A model generated the notes under the pieces. It did not search any database. It was given only the letters and a program-made list of their open reading frames with translations, and had not been told where the DNA came from. A DNA stretch of 7,571 nt from an uncultured Prevotellaceae bacterium. Lineage in GTDB: Bacteria > Bacteroidota > Bacteroidia > Bacteroidales > Bacteroidaceae. A program made the translations under genes and the position numbers. Below are positions 1 to 6,668 of the stretch, piece after piece. The DNA lies in contig UQST01000065.1 of the NCBI GenBank assembly GCA_900543815.1, positions 1 through 7,571 of the forward strand, in the 5' to 3' direction. Each line of letters starts with the position of its first letter. The stretch's first letter is position 1.

Positions 1-31
1 CATAGTTTTACCTTGATTATTTTGGAGTTTA

Positions 32-46
32 TGCGACTTCGTCGCA
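32..46. other. Short perfect hairpin near left edge
   Basis: TGCGAC, a three-base TTC loop and GTCGCA form a perfect 6-bp stem. There is no T-tract on either side, so it is not a convincing intrinsic terminator. It could belong to the end of a gene lying left of the window or to the dispersed repeat that follows. Confidence 0.3.
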
Positions 47-69
47 ATCTTCTGCAAACTTAGAGTGAA

Positions 70-87
70 ATCCGTGTAATCCGTGTT
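70..87 (+). repeat. ATCCGTG 9-mer repeat, left copy
   Basis: Two adjacent 9-bp units, atccgtgta and atccgtgtt, are preceded by a partial unit (gtgaa, 65-69) and followed by caataaaaaaaac. The same unit occurs three times in the opposite orientation at 7404-7430. Arrays of this kind are, as far as I recall, common dispersed intergenic sequences in Bacteroidales genomes; their function is not known to me. Confidence 0.6.
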
Positions 88-110
88 CAATAAAAAAAAC
101 ATCAGTGGCC

Positions 111-145
111 ACACCATGAAGGAAGGCTAATTTGATTCGTGGTGT
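111..145. other. 10-bp stem-loop in the leader region upstream of the ATPase
   Basis: Bases 111-120 (acaccatgaa) pair with 136-145 (ttcgtggtgt) over ten consecutive positions, one of them G-U, around a 15-base loop. Read on the minus strand, the hairpin is followed about 11 bases later by an eight-base T run (92-99), so it could be a minus-strand terminator. No minus-strand gene ends here in this window. Read on the plus strand there is no clear T-tract. It lies upstream of the proposed ATPase promoter. Confidence 0.35.
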
Positions 146-162
146 TTTGGTTTGGGGTGGGA

Positions 163-194
163 TTTGATGGAAAATTGGGGGGTGGGAATATTTG
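163..194 (+). promoter_or_regulatory. Candidate promoter for the ATPase gene
   Basis: TTTG at 163-166 is followed 20 bases later by AATATTTG at 187-194. The Bacteroidetes vegetative promoter is TTTG, about 19 bases, then TAnnTTTG, so the -7 box has one mismatch. If used, transcription would start near 200, putting all three copies of the downstream GGATAGGTGTAAA repeat into the 5' leader. The match is weak. Confidence 0.3.
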
Positions 195-205
195 GAGATA
201 AGCTT

Positions 206-283
206 GGATAGGTGTAAATTTACACAACAATAATCTAGGATAGGTGTAAAAAACGACGTTTCATAATCTAGGATAGGTGTAAA
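206..283 (+). repeat. Three phased GGATAGGTGTAAA repeats ending at the ATPase start codon
   Basis: The 13-mer GGATAGGTGTAAA occurs exactly at 206-218, 238-250 and 271-283, with starts 32 and 33 bp apart. The second and third copies share a longer core, taatctaggataggtgtaaa (231-250 and 264-283), with the preceding base also identical. The third copy ends one base before the ATG at 285. The first copy is extended into a perfect 14-bp palindrome, GTGTAAATTTACAC (212-225), and the spacer between copies two and three holds AAACG-A-CGTTT (251-261). Spacing of about three helical turns would put a bound protein on one face of the DNA, as in operator or iteron arrays. An RNA-level or phase-variation role is also possible. 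Confidence 0.75.
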
Positions 284-284
284 T

Positions 285-1637
285 ATGAAGAGGAAGATAT
301 ACAACAGACTCCTTGAGTGGAAAGAAGAACAGCATGGTGAGAGTGCTGTTCTCATCAATGGCGCACGCCGCGTAGGAAAGAGCTACATCGTAAAGGAATT
401 TGCCCAGAAAGAATACAAAAGCTACATCCTCATTGACTTCAACATCACAGGAAACAATATCAAAGAGCTATTCGAGAACTACCTCAATGACCTTGACACG
501 TTCTTCATGTACCTGAGCAGTTATGCCAACACGACACTCTATCCAAGAGAATCGGTCATCATCTTTGATGAAGTTCAGCTATTCCCCCGCGCACGCACTG
601 CCATCAAATACCTTGTAGAAGACGGCCGCTATGACTATATAGAGACGGGGGCGCTCGTCTCTATCAAAAAGAACGTGGAAAACATAATGATACCTTCAGA
701 AGAAGAAGAAATCACAATGTTTCCGATGGACTTCGAAGAGTTTCTGTGGGCTATGGGCAACGAGACTCTGATGCCACTCATCAGGTGTAACTTTGAGAAA
801 AAGCGTGAGATGGGACAAACCATGCACCGTATGGCTATGGATCACTTCAGACAGTATCTCATTACTGGCGGAATGCCTCAAGCCGTGGCTAAATATATAG
901 AAACAAAAGATTTTGATAAGGTAGATCACGTAAAAAGGCAAATCCTGCACCTGTACCGCAACGACATCCAAAAATATGCCTCGACATATGCTGCCAAAGT
1001 CACAAGAATCTTCGACACGATTCCCTCACAACTGCAAAGACATGAAAAGAAATTCATGCTGAAGGCACTTACCGAAGGAGCAAGAATGAGGGACTACGAG
1101 ACTTCATTCTTCTGGCTGTCGGATGCAATGATCGTGAACATGGCATACAACACCACAGAACCGAGCATCGGGCTGGGACTGAACGCAGACGATACTACAC
1201 TAAAATGCTATATGGCAGACACCGGCCTGCTCATCAGCCATGCGTTCAACGAGAAAGAGATCGTATCAGAAGGACTCTATCGTAAACTTCTCTCGGACAA
1301 ACTGGAATATAATGGCGGCATGATAGTGGAAAACATAGTGGCACAAATGTTGAGAGCTGCCGGACACTGTCTGTACTTCTTCTCGAAATACAACAAGGAG
1401 AAAGCCGATGAGAGGATGGAACTGGATTTTCTCATAGCCAAAAACTCTATCACAACACGACACAACATTTCTCCCATAGAGGTAAAATCTACCAGCAGAT
1501 ACACGCTATCCTCACTGAACAAATGCATAGCGAAATACCACAACTATCTCGCTACACCATACGTACTCCATGCTGCTGACATCAAAATAGAAGAAGGCAT
1601 CACCTACCTGCCTCTCTACATGACAGGACTATTATAA
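285..1637 (+). CDS. AAA_14/DUF4143-type P-loop ATPase
   Basis: A 450-residue cytoplasmic protein with no signal peptide or membrane segment. The Walker A motif GARRVGKS is at residues 26-33, and the Walker B motif IIFDEVQ is at 92-98, followed by LFPRAR. A sensor-like segment (IETGALVSIKKN) lies at about 119-130, where the family usually has a TGS-type motif. The C-terminal half matches the DUF4143 pattern: MIVEN around E349, ELDFLIA with D381, and PIEVKS with E399 and K401. That arrangement resembles the active-site layout of PD-(D/E)xK nuclease folds. These ATPases are numerous in Bacteroidetes and archaea, and their cellular role is mostly unassigned; I do not assign one. The start at 285 is the first ATG after the repeat array and leaves the usual short lead-in (about 25 residues) before Walker A. 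The gene stands alone, convergent with the operon to its right. By eye its codons are more A-rich than those of the operon, consistent with a mobile or acquired gene. Confidence 0.9.
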   Translation: MKRKIYNRLLEWKEEQHGESAVLINGARRVGKSYIVKEFAQKEYKSYILIDFNITGNNIKELFENYLNDLDTFFMYLSSYANTTLYPRESVIIFDEVQLFPRARTAIKYLVEDGRYDYIETGALVSIKKNVENIMIPSEEEEITMFPMDFEEFLWAMGNETLMPLIRCNFEKKREMGQTMHRMAMDHFRQYLITGGMPQAVAKYIETKDFDKVDHVKRQILHLYRNDIQKYASTYAAKVTRIFDTIPSQLQRHEKKFMLKALTEGARMRDYETSFFWLSDAMIVNMAYNTTEPSIGLGLNADDTTLKCYMADTGLLISHAFNEKEIVSEGLYRKLLSDKLEYNGGMIVENIVAQMLRAAGHCLYFFSKYNKEKADERMELDFLIAKNSITTRHNISPIEVKSTSRYTLSSLNKCIAKYHNYLATPYVLHAADIKIEEGITYLPLYMTGLL

Positions 1638-1655
1638 AATATTCTATAACAAGCA

Positions 1656-1720
1656 TCTCACGCCCTTCAGAGGTGAAGCTTCCCAAGAATGGGAGGGCTT
1701 TGGCTCTGAGGGGCGTGGGA
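1656..1720 (-). terminator. Long imperfect hairpin between convergent genes
   Basis: Bases 1656-1672 pair with 1704-1720 over 17 positions, two of them G-U. Inside this stem, 1676-1684 can pair with 1691-1700 around an AAGAAT loop, with one bulge. The structure lies 24 bases past the minus-strand stop codon at 1744. On the minus strand it is followed by a T/A-rich tail (tgcttgttatagaatatttt), so I read it as the end of the three-gene operon. The plus-strand side lacks a T-tract, but the hairpin might still slow transcripts coming from the ATPase. Confidence 0.5.
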
Positions 1721-1743
1721 GGTATGAGGGGCTGAGGGAAGGG

Positions 1744-4548
1744 TCAGAAACGGACCTTGGTGCCTATGGTGAGTTTGAGTTCGCTCTCGATGGGGTGGTT
1801 CTTGGGGGTGATGGCAATCTTCTTGGAGAGAAGAGTGGCGGATGGCTCCAGATAGAGTTCTACCGTGGGAGACACACGAACACCTGCCTGGATGGCACCC
1901 ATCAAGCCCGGAGCAACCTTCGTATCGTGGTTTTCCCACGAAGCGATATTGAGCGAAGCTGCCGCTATGCCAGTGAGCTGGAAGGTGTGGGAGTCGGTAT
2001 TCTCACCCGTCACAGCACTCTTGATGTTCATCATATAACCGGCATGGATGGAGGTGAGGTTTTCATTGCTCTTCCCCCTACGCTGGATGACGGAGTTGCT
2101 CAAACCGCCCTGCACACCATTGACCCCATCTATCCAACGGCCATAACTCATGTCAACCACATAGGACAGGCGAGGACCGAAACCGCGTCGGTCGCCGAAG
2201 TTCTCGGAGCTGACACCAGTGCCCATGCCCAACGACAGCACATTGGGATGCTGAGGAGCTTCGCGCAAACCGCCATTGGCACTGCTGCGCTGTATGTTGT
2301 AGTCGAGTCCGACGAGGAGTTGCGGCATGATGCGCTGACGGCGTCGGGTGGTGAAGCGCGACGAGAGGTTGCATGCCAACTGCGGTTCGGCTACCAGATG
2401 AACCCTGTCAGTCAGGCGCACAGCCAACTGTCCGCCCACATGCAAATCGGGTGCAAAGGTGGCATGATGCTTGCCGTAGTCGGCACCCAGATTGACACCT
2501 GCAAGAGCCCTTACAGACAACGGACGAGATGCATCGAACCCATAAGTATAAGAGGTGAGGTCAACAAGGATATCGCCTCCCACATGAGCCTGAGCATAAC
2601 GTGTGAGCCCCTCCTTGCGTGTAACCATCCCCTGCAGACTGGCACGCCAGGCAGCATAGGGCGAGAACCACTGGGTGTAGCTCAAGCGACCGATGGGGGA
2701 ATATTTCTCCCACACCTTCAGTTGGCCTACACGGTTGGTCAGACCGCCTGCCAGAGTGAAGGAACCTCTGCGCCAATCGCTATTGTCCTGCACATCACCT
2801 GCCGCACTGCGCCCGCTGCCGTCCATATTGAACTGCAGACCCACATTGACATTGGCCAGGAGGTCAACACCTGTAGTGCTGAGTGAAGTGGGCATATAGC
2901 TGCTGGAATAAGCCAGCAGACGGGGTTCGACAAAGAGACCGACAAGCCTGGACATATGCCAAATGCCACGCAAAGAGGCATCGATACCTACATAAGGTGT
3001 GTGCCGACGCTCGCGCCTGGAGAGATTGGCTCCCAGAGAGGCGGTGAAGTCGAAGGGACGGTCGGCGCGGTAGCCGTAGAAAGCATTGGTGAGATTGAGC
3101 AGATAGCCGGCACCCACAGTGAGATGGGTATAGCGGTCATCAGCATCGCTCCACTGGGTTTTGGCCACTTGTCCCCAAAGGCGGAGTCCGCTCACGGGAG
3201 TGAACCATTTGCCTACACCCACATAAATCTGCGGCATGAGATAGTTGCCCATATCGTTCAGCGGACGACGGGCCAACATGACATTGGCTCCTGCACCAGC
3301 CTCGACGAACGTATGGTCATGCCAAGCCAAAGAGCTGAACTCATCGGTGGGCTTGGCCGACTGGCTGCGCCCATGATAGGTGTAGGCGAGACCAGCCAAC
3401 AGGGATGGAACAACATCCATCTTGCCACGGAACGAGCTGGCATGCTGGGCATAACTGTCATTGTAGAGGTCAACACGCGGTTCGACAGTAAGTGCCAGTT
3501 CGCGCGTCAGGCGCAGATTGGCCTGCAAGCCCAAACCGCCGCCGAACACATGCTTGTGCACGTGCATAGCATCGGTGGTGTAGTTGTAGCCCACGCCAGC
3601 CACTCCATTGAGCCAGAACCAGCGGTCGGGGTTGATGCCGCCGAAAGCATTGTGCAGATTGAGCATATAGTCGAGCTGACCGCCAACGGCCTTCACCCTA
3701 TTGCCGCCAGGCTGATCGACCAGAGTGACATTGCCTGAGAGGCGAAGAGCATTATAATCATCAAACCACCGGCCCACGCTGCCCATGAAGCGGAAGCCCA
3801 TATCGCCCACCAGTTTGCCATCGGCATTGGCCAGGAAAGCCGGACCGGCCGATGCGCCCACAAACAGTCCGTCGATGAAGCGGGGATAGGAATAGCCCGC
3901 CGACTGGAACCTGTTCTCGGGCAAGCGATAGCCCAATCCCACCATGGCAGTAGCCAGCGGGCGGTACTTGCGCCAGGTGTAGGCCTGAGAGAGCCGGTCG
4001 CTCTGGAGTCCCAACTTGGGCTCTATATATAAATAGGTAAAGGGCGAGAGTGCCATCTGCCCGCGCAGTCCGAAGTGGGCACCAAACCCGTACTCGTCAT
4101 TTCCCTGATGGCGGGAAGTGGCCAAATCGATGCCTGCGATGCCATAAACCTCGAAGAAGCGGGGGCTGTAGGTTCTGCCGCGCTGAGCCAGTGCGGTGAT
4201 ATTGAGCATATAGTCGAGCGAGAGGTCGGCATACTTGGCCTTGATACCTGCCGTGCGGGAGTAACCCACATTGAAACCCAGGCGCATACCGTGCTCGGGA
4301 GTAATCCAGTCGCCAAGGTAGAACTGTCCCTGTGCTCCTGCCTTGGGATGGCTGGTGCCCATGAAGTTGAAACCTCCACCCACATCAACGAAGAGGTGGT
4401 CAAAGGCATGCTTGCCGTCATACTGCTTGGTCACCCGGGGCCGTTGCAACATATAGTCGAGCGCACTGCCCTGGAGTTGGGCACGTGATGCAGGAGCACT
4501 GAGCGCAAGGAGTGCAGCAACCGATATTTTCAGAAATGATGTTTTCAT
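1744..4548 (-). CDS. Exported protein made of five tandem outer-membrane barrel-like modules
   Basis: A 934-residue protein whose signal peptide likely ends at ASRA-Q (cleavage after residue 23). The mature part is a five-fold repeat. A W-F/I-T/S-P-like motif occurs at W81, W261, W448, W627 and W805. A Y-M-L-N-like strand occurs at about 113, 294, 482, 660 and 838. An E-P pair occurs at 176, 356, 541, 721 and 901. Each module ends with a glycine-aromatic beta-signal-like stretch: VGLGYRL, AGLAYTY, VGLQFNM, VGLDYNI and the C-terminal IGTKVRF. Modules span roughly 51-209, 227-392, 412-575, 595-752 and 769-934, joined by polar linkers of 16-20 residues. Alternating hydrophobic/polar strands and a terminal Phe indicate insertion in the outer membrane by BAM. 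An 8-stranded small barrel is typically 160-180 residues, so this is five barrels' worth. It is the last gene of the operon, 11 bp after its neighbour and probably translationally coupled. I do not recognise a named family; function is unknown. Confidence 0.85.
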   Translation of the reverse strand: MKTSFLKISVAALLALSAPASRAQLQGSALDYMLQRPRVTKQYDGKHAFDHLFVDVGGGFNFMGTSHPKAGAQGQFYLGDWITPEHGMRLGFNVGYSRTAGIKAKYADLSLDYMLNITALAQRGRTYSPRFFEVYGIAGIDLATSRHQGNDEYGFGAHFGLRGQMALSPFTYLYIEPKLGLQSDRLSQAYTWRKYRPLATAMVGLGYRLPENRFQSAGYSYPRFIDGLFVGASAGPAFLANADGKLVGDMGFRFMGSVGRWFDDYNALRLSGNVTLVDQPGGNRVKAVGGQLDYMLNLHNAFGGINPDRWFWLNGVAGVGYNYTTDAMHVHKHVFGGGLGLQANLRLTRELALTVEPRVDLYNDSYAQHASSFRGKMDVVPSLLAGLAYTYHGRSQSAKPTDEFSSLAWHDHTFVEAGAGANVMLARRPLNDMGNYLMPQIYVGVGKWFTPVSGLRLWGQVAKTQWSDADDRYTHLTVGAGYLLNLTNAFYGYRADRPFDFTASLGANLSRRERRHTPYVGIDASLRGIWHMSRLVGLFVEPRLLAYSSSYMPTSLSTTGVDLLANVNVGLQFNMDGSGRSAAGDVQDNSDWRRGSFTLAGGLTNRVGQLKVWEKYSPIGRLSYTQWFSPYAAWRASLQGMVTRKEGLTRYAQAHVGGDILVDLTSYTYGFDASRPLSVRALAGVNLGADYGKHHATFAPDLHVGGQLAVRLTDRVHLVAEPQLACNLSSRFTTRRRQRIMPQLLVGLDYNIQRSSANGGLREAPQHPNVLSLGMGTGVSSENFGDRRGFGPRLSYVVDMSYGRWIDGVNGVQGGLSNSVIQRRGKSNENLTSIHAGYMMNIKSAVTGENTDSHTFQLTGIAAASLNIASWENHDTKVAPGLMGAIQAGVRVSPTVELYLEPSATLLSKKIAITPKNHPIESELKLTIGTKVRF
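1747..4398 (-). repeat. Five-fold internal protein repeat (about 180 residues per unit)
   Basis: In gene order the modules are encoded at about 4398-3922, 3870-3373, 3315-2824, 2766-2293 and 2244-1747. E-P landmarks are spaced 180, 185, 180 and 180 residues apart; the W motifs are spaced 180, 187, 179 and 178. Modules 1-3 resemble each other most (W-F/I-T-P, L-x-Y-M/L-L-N-x-x-N/A, V/I-E-P). Modules 4 and 5 are more divergent, with ILVDL and YMMNI at the strand motif. At DNA level the 13-mer catatagtcgagc, encoding LDYM, is identical at 3664-3676 and 4207-4219 and recurs at 4450-4462 in the N-terminal lead-in. This suggests the array grew by in-frame duplication of a small barrel. Confidence 0.75.
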
Positions 4549-4559
4549 AGCCCAAGGAG

Positions 4560-6638
4560 TTAATTGTTATCGTTGCTGTCGAGCAGCAAATCATTTACAT
4601 CACCATCAGTATGAGCCACCTGCTTGAGCGAGGGGTCCATCTGGATGGCCTTTGTCAACTCGTCGTATGCGTCGGACATCTGTTCGAGGCGGTTGAGGCA
4701 GACAGCCCGCAAGTAATGGGTAAGAGCCTCATCGTCGGGCAACTGGCGGCTGACCTTGAGTGCCTCCTCGTTGCGCTTCATGGCCAAGAGAACCACCAGC
4801 TGATTGCGCAGGCCGGTGCGGGCTATCGTCTCATAATGACCCTCGAAGCGGCCATTGAGCACGGCATTGACAGCAAGCAGCATGTGGGTGTGCTCATTGT
4901 CGGGAACGAAGGCAGAAAGGGAGTCGGCAGCCGTGAAGAGGCCGGCATTGAGCAATGCTATCATCTGATTGGTATTGACCACCGAGGGAGCTTCCTTGCC
5001 CACGAAAGGACGAAGGAGGTCGGGATCGGCCATGCGGCGGTTGATGAGCAAAGCAGCCAAGTCATTGGCAGCCACCATGAAGGAGGGATAAATCTCGAGT
5101 GCCTGACGCAGCACCTTCTCGCGCCGGGCAGGATCTTCCTCGGCACGATAGAGGCGGAAGAACTCATACTTGGTGAGCTGCTTGTAGTCATCGGCATAGA
5201 GCGAACGAATCTCGTCGAGCGTGAGCTGGCGGAACACCGAGTAGTTCATCACATATCCCACATGACGCAAGCGCGGCAGATAGCGCTCCATGAGCAAAGA
5301 GCGATAGAAAGGAAGCTTGCGCATGTTGCGTGACTGGTCGTCGAAATCGCGCCAGCGCTTGATGACCTGTTCCACCTGCTGAGCCTCTTCGGTGAGGCTA
5401 TCAGCGCGCATCAGTTCGGCCACCCTGCTCCATGGGGCAACGGAGGCCGCTGAAGAGAACGTCATACCGCGCTGCGCACGTTCGGGCACCAACTGCCTGA
5501 GATACTGTACGGCATAATCCATACGCTTGCGTGCCAACTGGAGGTTGGAGTTGTAACGTCCGTCGGGCGATGAAGTGCCTTCGATGGTGAGCGACTGCAG
5601 AGTGGCATCCTTGTCGGCACTGATAAGTTCTATCTGCTCGCGCATCTTGCTTATCTCTGCCACATTGTTGGGGTCAGAGGCATCAAACTTGGCCTTGTTG
5701 ATAGGGAAACGGAGGTTCACCTCTCCCCTGCTGTCGCGCATCTGCACTTCGGGCTTGGGCCAATAAGCCTCATCGGCGAGGAGGTCGGCGGCAAACGAGT
5801 AGTCGAGCCAGCGCAGAGGATTGACAGTTCCCTGAGCGATGATGGTGGTATCGCGATAGATGATGCGGTTGTAGTTCTCGATGGCCATATAGACATTGCA
5901 GGTGTAGTCGTCCTTGACGTGCTGCACATAGGCCGAATCGGCATAACCGATGATATCGTTGGTGCGTCCCTTCTCGCGCTTCTCAGGCGTTTTCACCACC
6001 ACATACTGTGCCAGAGGGTCGCCATCTGCCTCATCCATACGATAATCATAGAGGCGATCCTGAGTGCGGTTGTAGGTGCGGGCATCATAGACCATCGGGC
6101 GCATGAGCTGTTCCTCACGGCGGGTTACATTATAAATAACGGGCTGCACCACCAGACGGTTGTTGTGAGAGAACATCTCACGCGGAACCCTCACACGGGT
6201 TTTCACGTGCAGGTAGTTGCCCTTCACCTCGATGTCGGTTGGTTCGGGCTGTATCTTATCGGTGATACGCTTGGCGCTCACCACGAGTTCCTGAAGTGCC
6301 ACTTCGGTCTGCTCCAACTTCACCTCGATATACTTCTGAGAGGATTTGACCTTTACCACCTGGCTCTGGAGGCCGACCATACTGAAGCGGAGGATGCTGC
6401 CAGAGTGAACATCCACGGCAAAACGGCCGTCCATATCGGTGACGGCAATGGCCCTATGGGTGGTGGAATCGACGATAGAGACGCCCAGGAGCGGTTCCTT
6501 GGTATCCTTGTCGGTAACTATTCCCGTGAGGCGGAACACTTCCTGTGCCGATGCGCCTACGGCAACGAGCAGCAGGATGAGAGCGAGACGGAGGGTCAGG
6601 CTGGCTCTGGAGCTGAGAGACTGTATGATAGATTTCAT
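4560..6638 (-). CDS. Periplasmic CarboxypepD_reg-like / OmpA-like / TPR protein
   Basis: A 692-residue protein with a Sec signal peptide (hydrophobic 15-28, cleavage near ASA-Q, residue 31); no lipobox Cys. Residues 35-119 (LTGIVTDKDTKEPLLGVSI, TDMDGRF, LQELVV) are a carboxypeptidase-regulatory-like domain as found at the N-terminus of SusC-type receptors. Residues 133-200 (KGNYLHVKTRVRVPREM) resemble the DUF3868-type region of fimbrial accessory proteins; this is a weak call. Residues 307-390 are OmpA-like: VNLRFPINKAKFD, IEGTSSPDG, then LQLARKR, with R372 at the conserved Arg position. The Asp normally seen in the TDxxG motif is Ser357 here; Bacteroidetes OmpA-like domains often carry such SPxG variants. 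Residues 485-672 are helical and TPR-like (ALEIYPS, AIQMDPS). No barrel is encoded in this gene, so the protein probably sits in the periplasm, binding peptidoglycan or a barrel partner. It is the middle gene of the operon, 30 bp after the DUF3575-type gene and 11 bp before the five-module gene. Confidence 0.85.
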   Translation of the reverse strand: MKSIIQSLSSRASLTLRLALILLLVAVGASAQEVFRLTGIVTDKDTKEPLLGVSIVDSTTHRAIAVTDMDGRFAVDVHSGSILRFSMVGLQSQVVKVKSSQKYIEVKLEQTEVALQELVVSAKRITDKIQPEPTDIEVKGNYLHVKTRVRVPREMFSHNNRLVVQPVIYNVTRREEQLMRPMVYDARTYNRTQDRLYDYRMDEADGDPLAQYVVVKTPEKREKGRTNDIIGYADSAYVQHVKDDYTCNVYMAIENYNRIIYRDTTIIAQGTVNPLRWLDYSFAADLLADEAYWPKPEVQMRDSRGEVNLRFPINKAKFDASDPNNVAEISKMREQIELISADKDATLQSLTIEGTSSPDGRYNSNLQLARKRMDYAVQYLRQLVPERAQRGMTFSSAASVAPWSRVAELMRADSLTEEAQQVEQVIKRWRDFDDQSRNMRKLPFYRSLLMERYLPRLRHVGYVMNYSVFRQLTLDEIRSLYADDYKQLTKYEFFRLYRAEEDPARREKVLRQALEIYPSFMVAANDLAALLINRRMADPDLLRPFVGKEAPSVVNTNQMIALLNAGLFTAADSLSAFVPDNEHTHMLLAVNAVLNGRFEGHYETIARTGLRNQLVVLLAMKRNEEALKVSRQLPDDEALTHYLRAVCLNRLEQMSDAYDELTKAIQMDPSLKQVAHTDGDVNDLLLDSNDNN

Positions 6639-6668
6639 CTTATACTACGGATAAAGAACGGAACGGGA

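Noticed and set aside
206..283. CRISPR array
   Set aside because: Only three short copies, with 19-20 bp between the 13-mers, and no cas gene nearby. The spacer between copies two and three is itself an inverted repeat, unlike captured DNA.
29..358. Minus-strand open frame of 109 residues over the left intergenic region
   Set aside because: It overlaps the ATPase start, its TPILDY repeat is only the translated DNA repeat, and there is no ribosome-binding site or family resemblance. The DYETSFF coincidence inside it is reported separately.
1795..2886. Long plus-strand open frames opposite the five-module gene (also 2956-3738)
   Set aside because: They lie antisense to a gene with a clear signal peptide and repeated motifs; their translations are low-complexity and have no domain or signal peptide. 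They arise from codon bias on the other strand.
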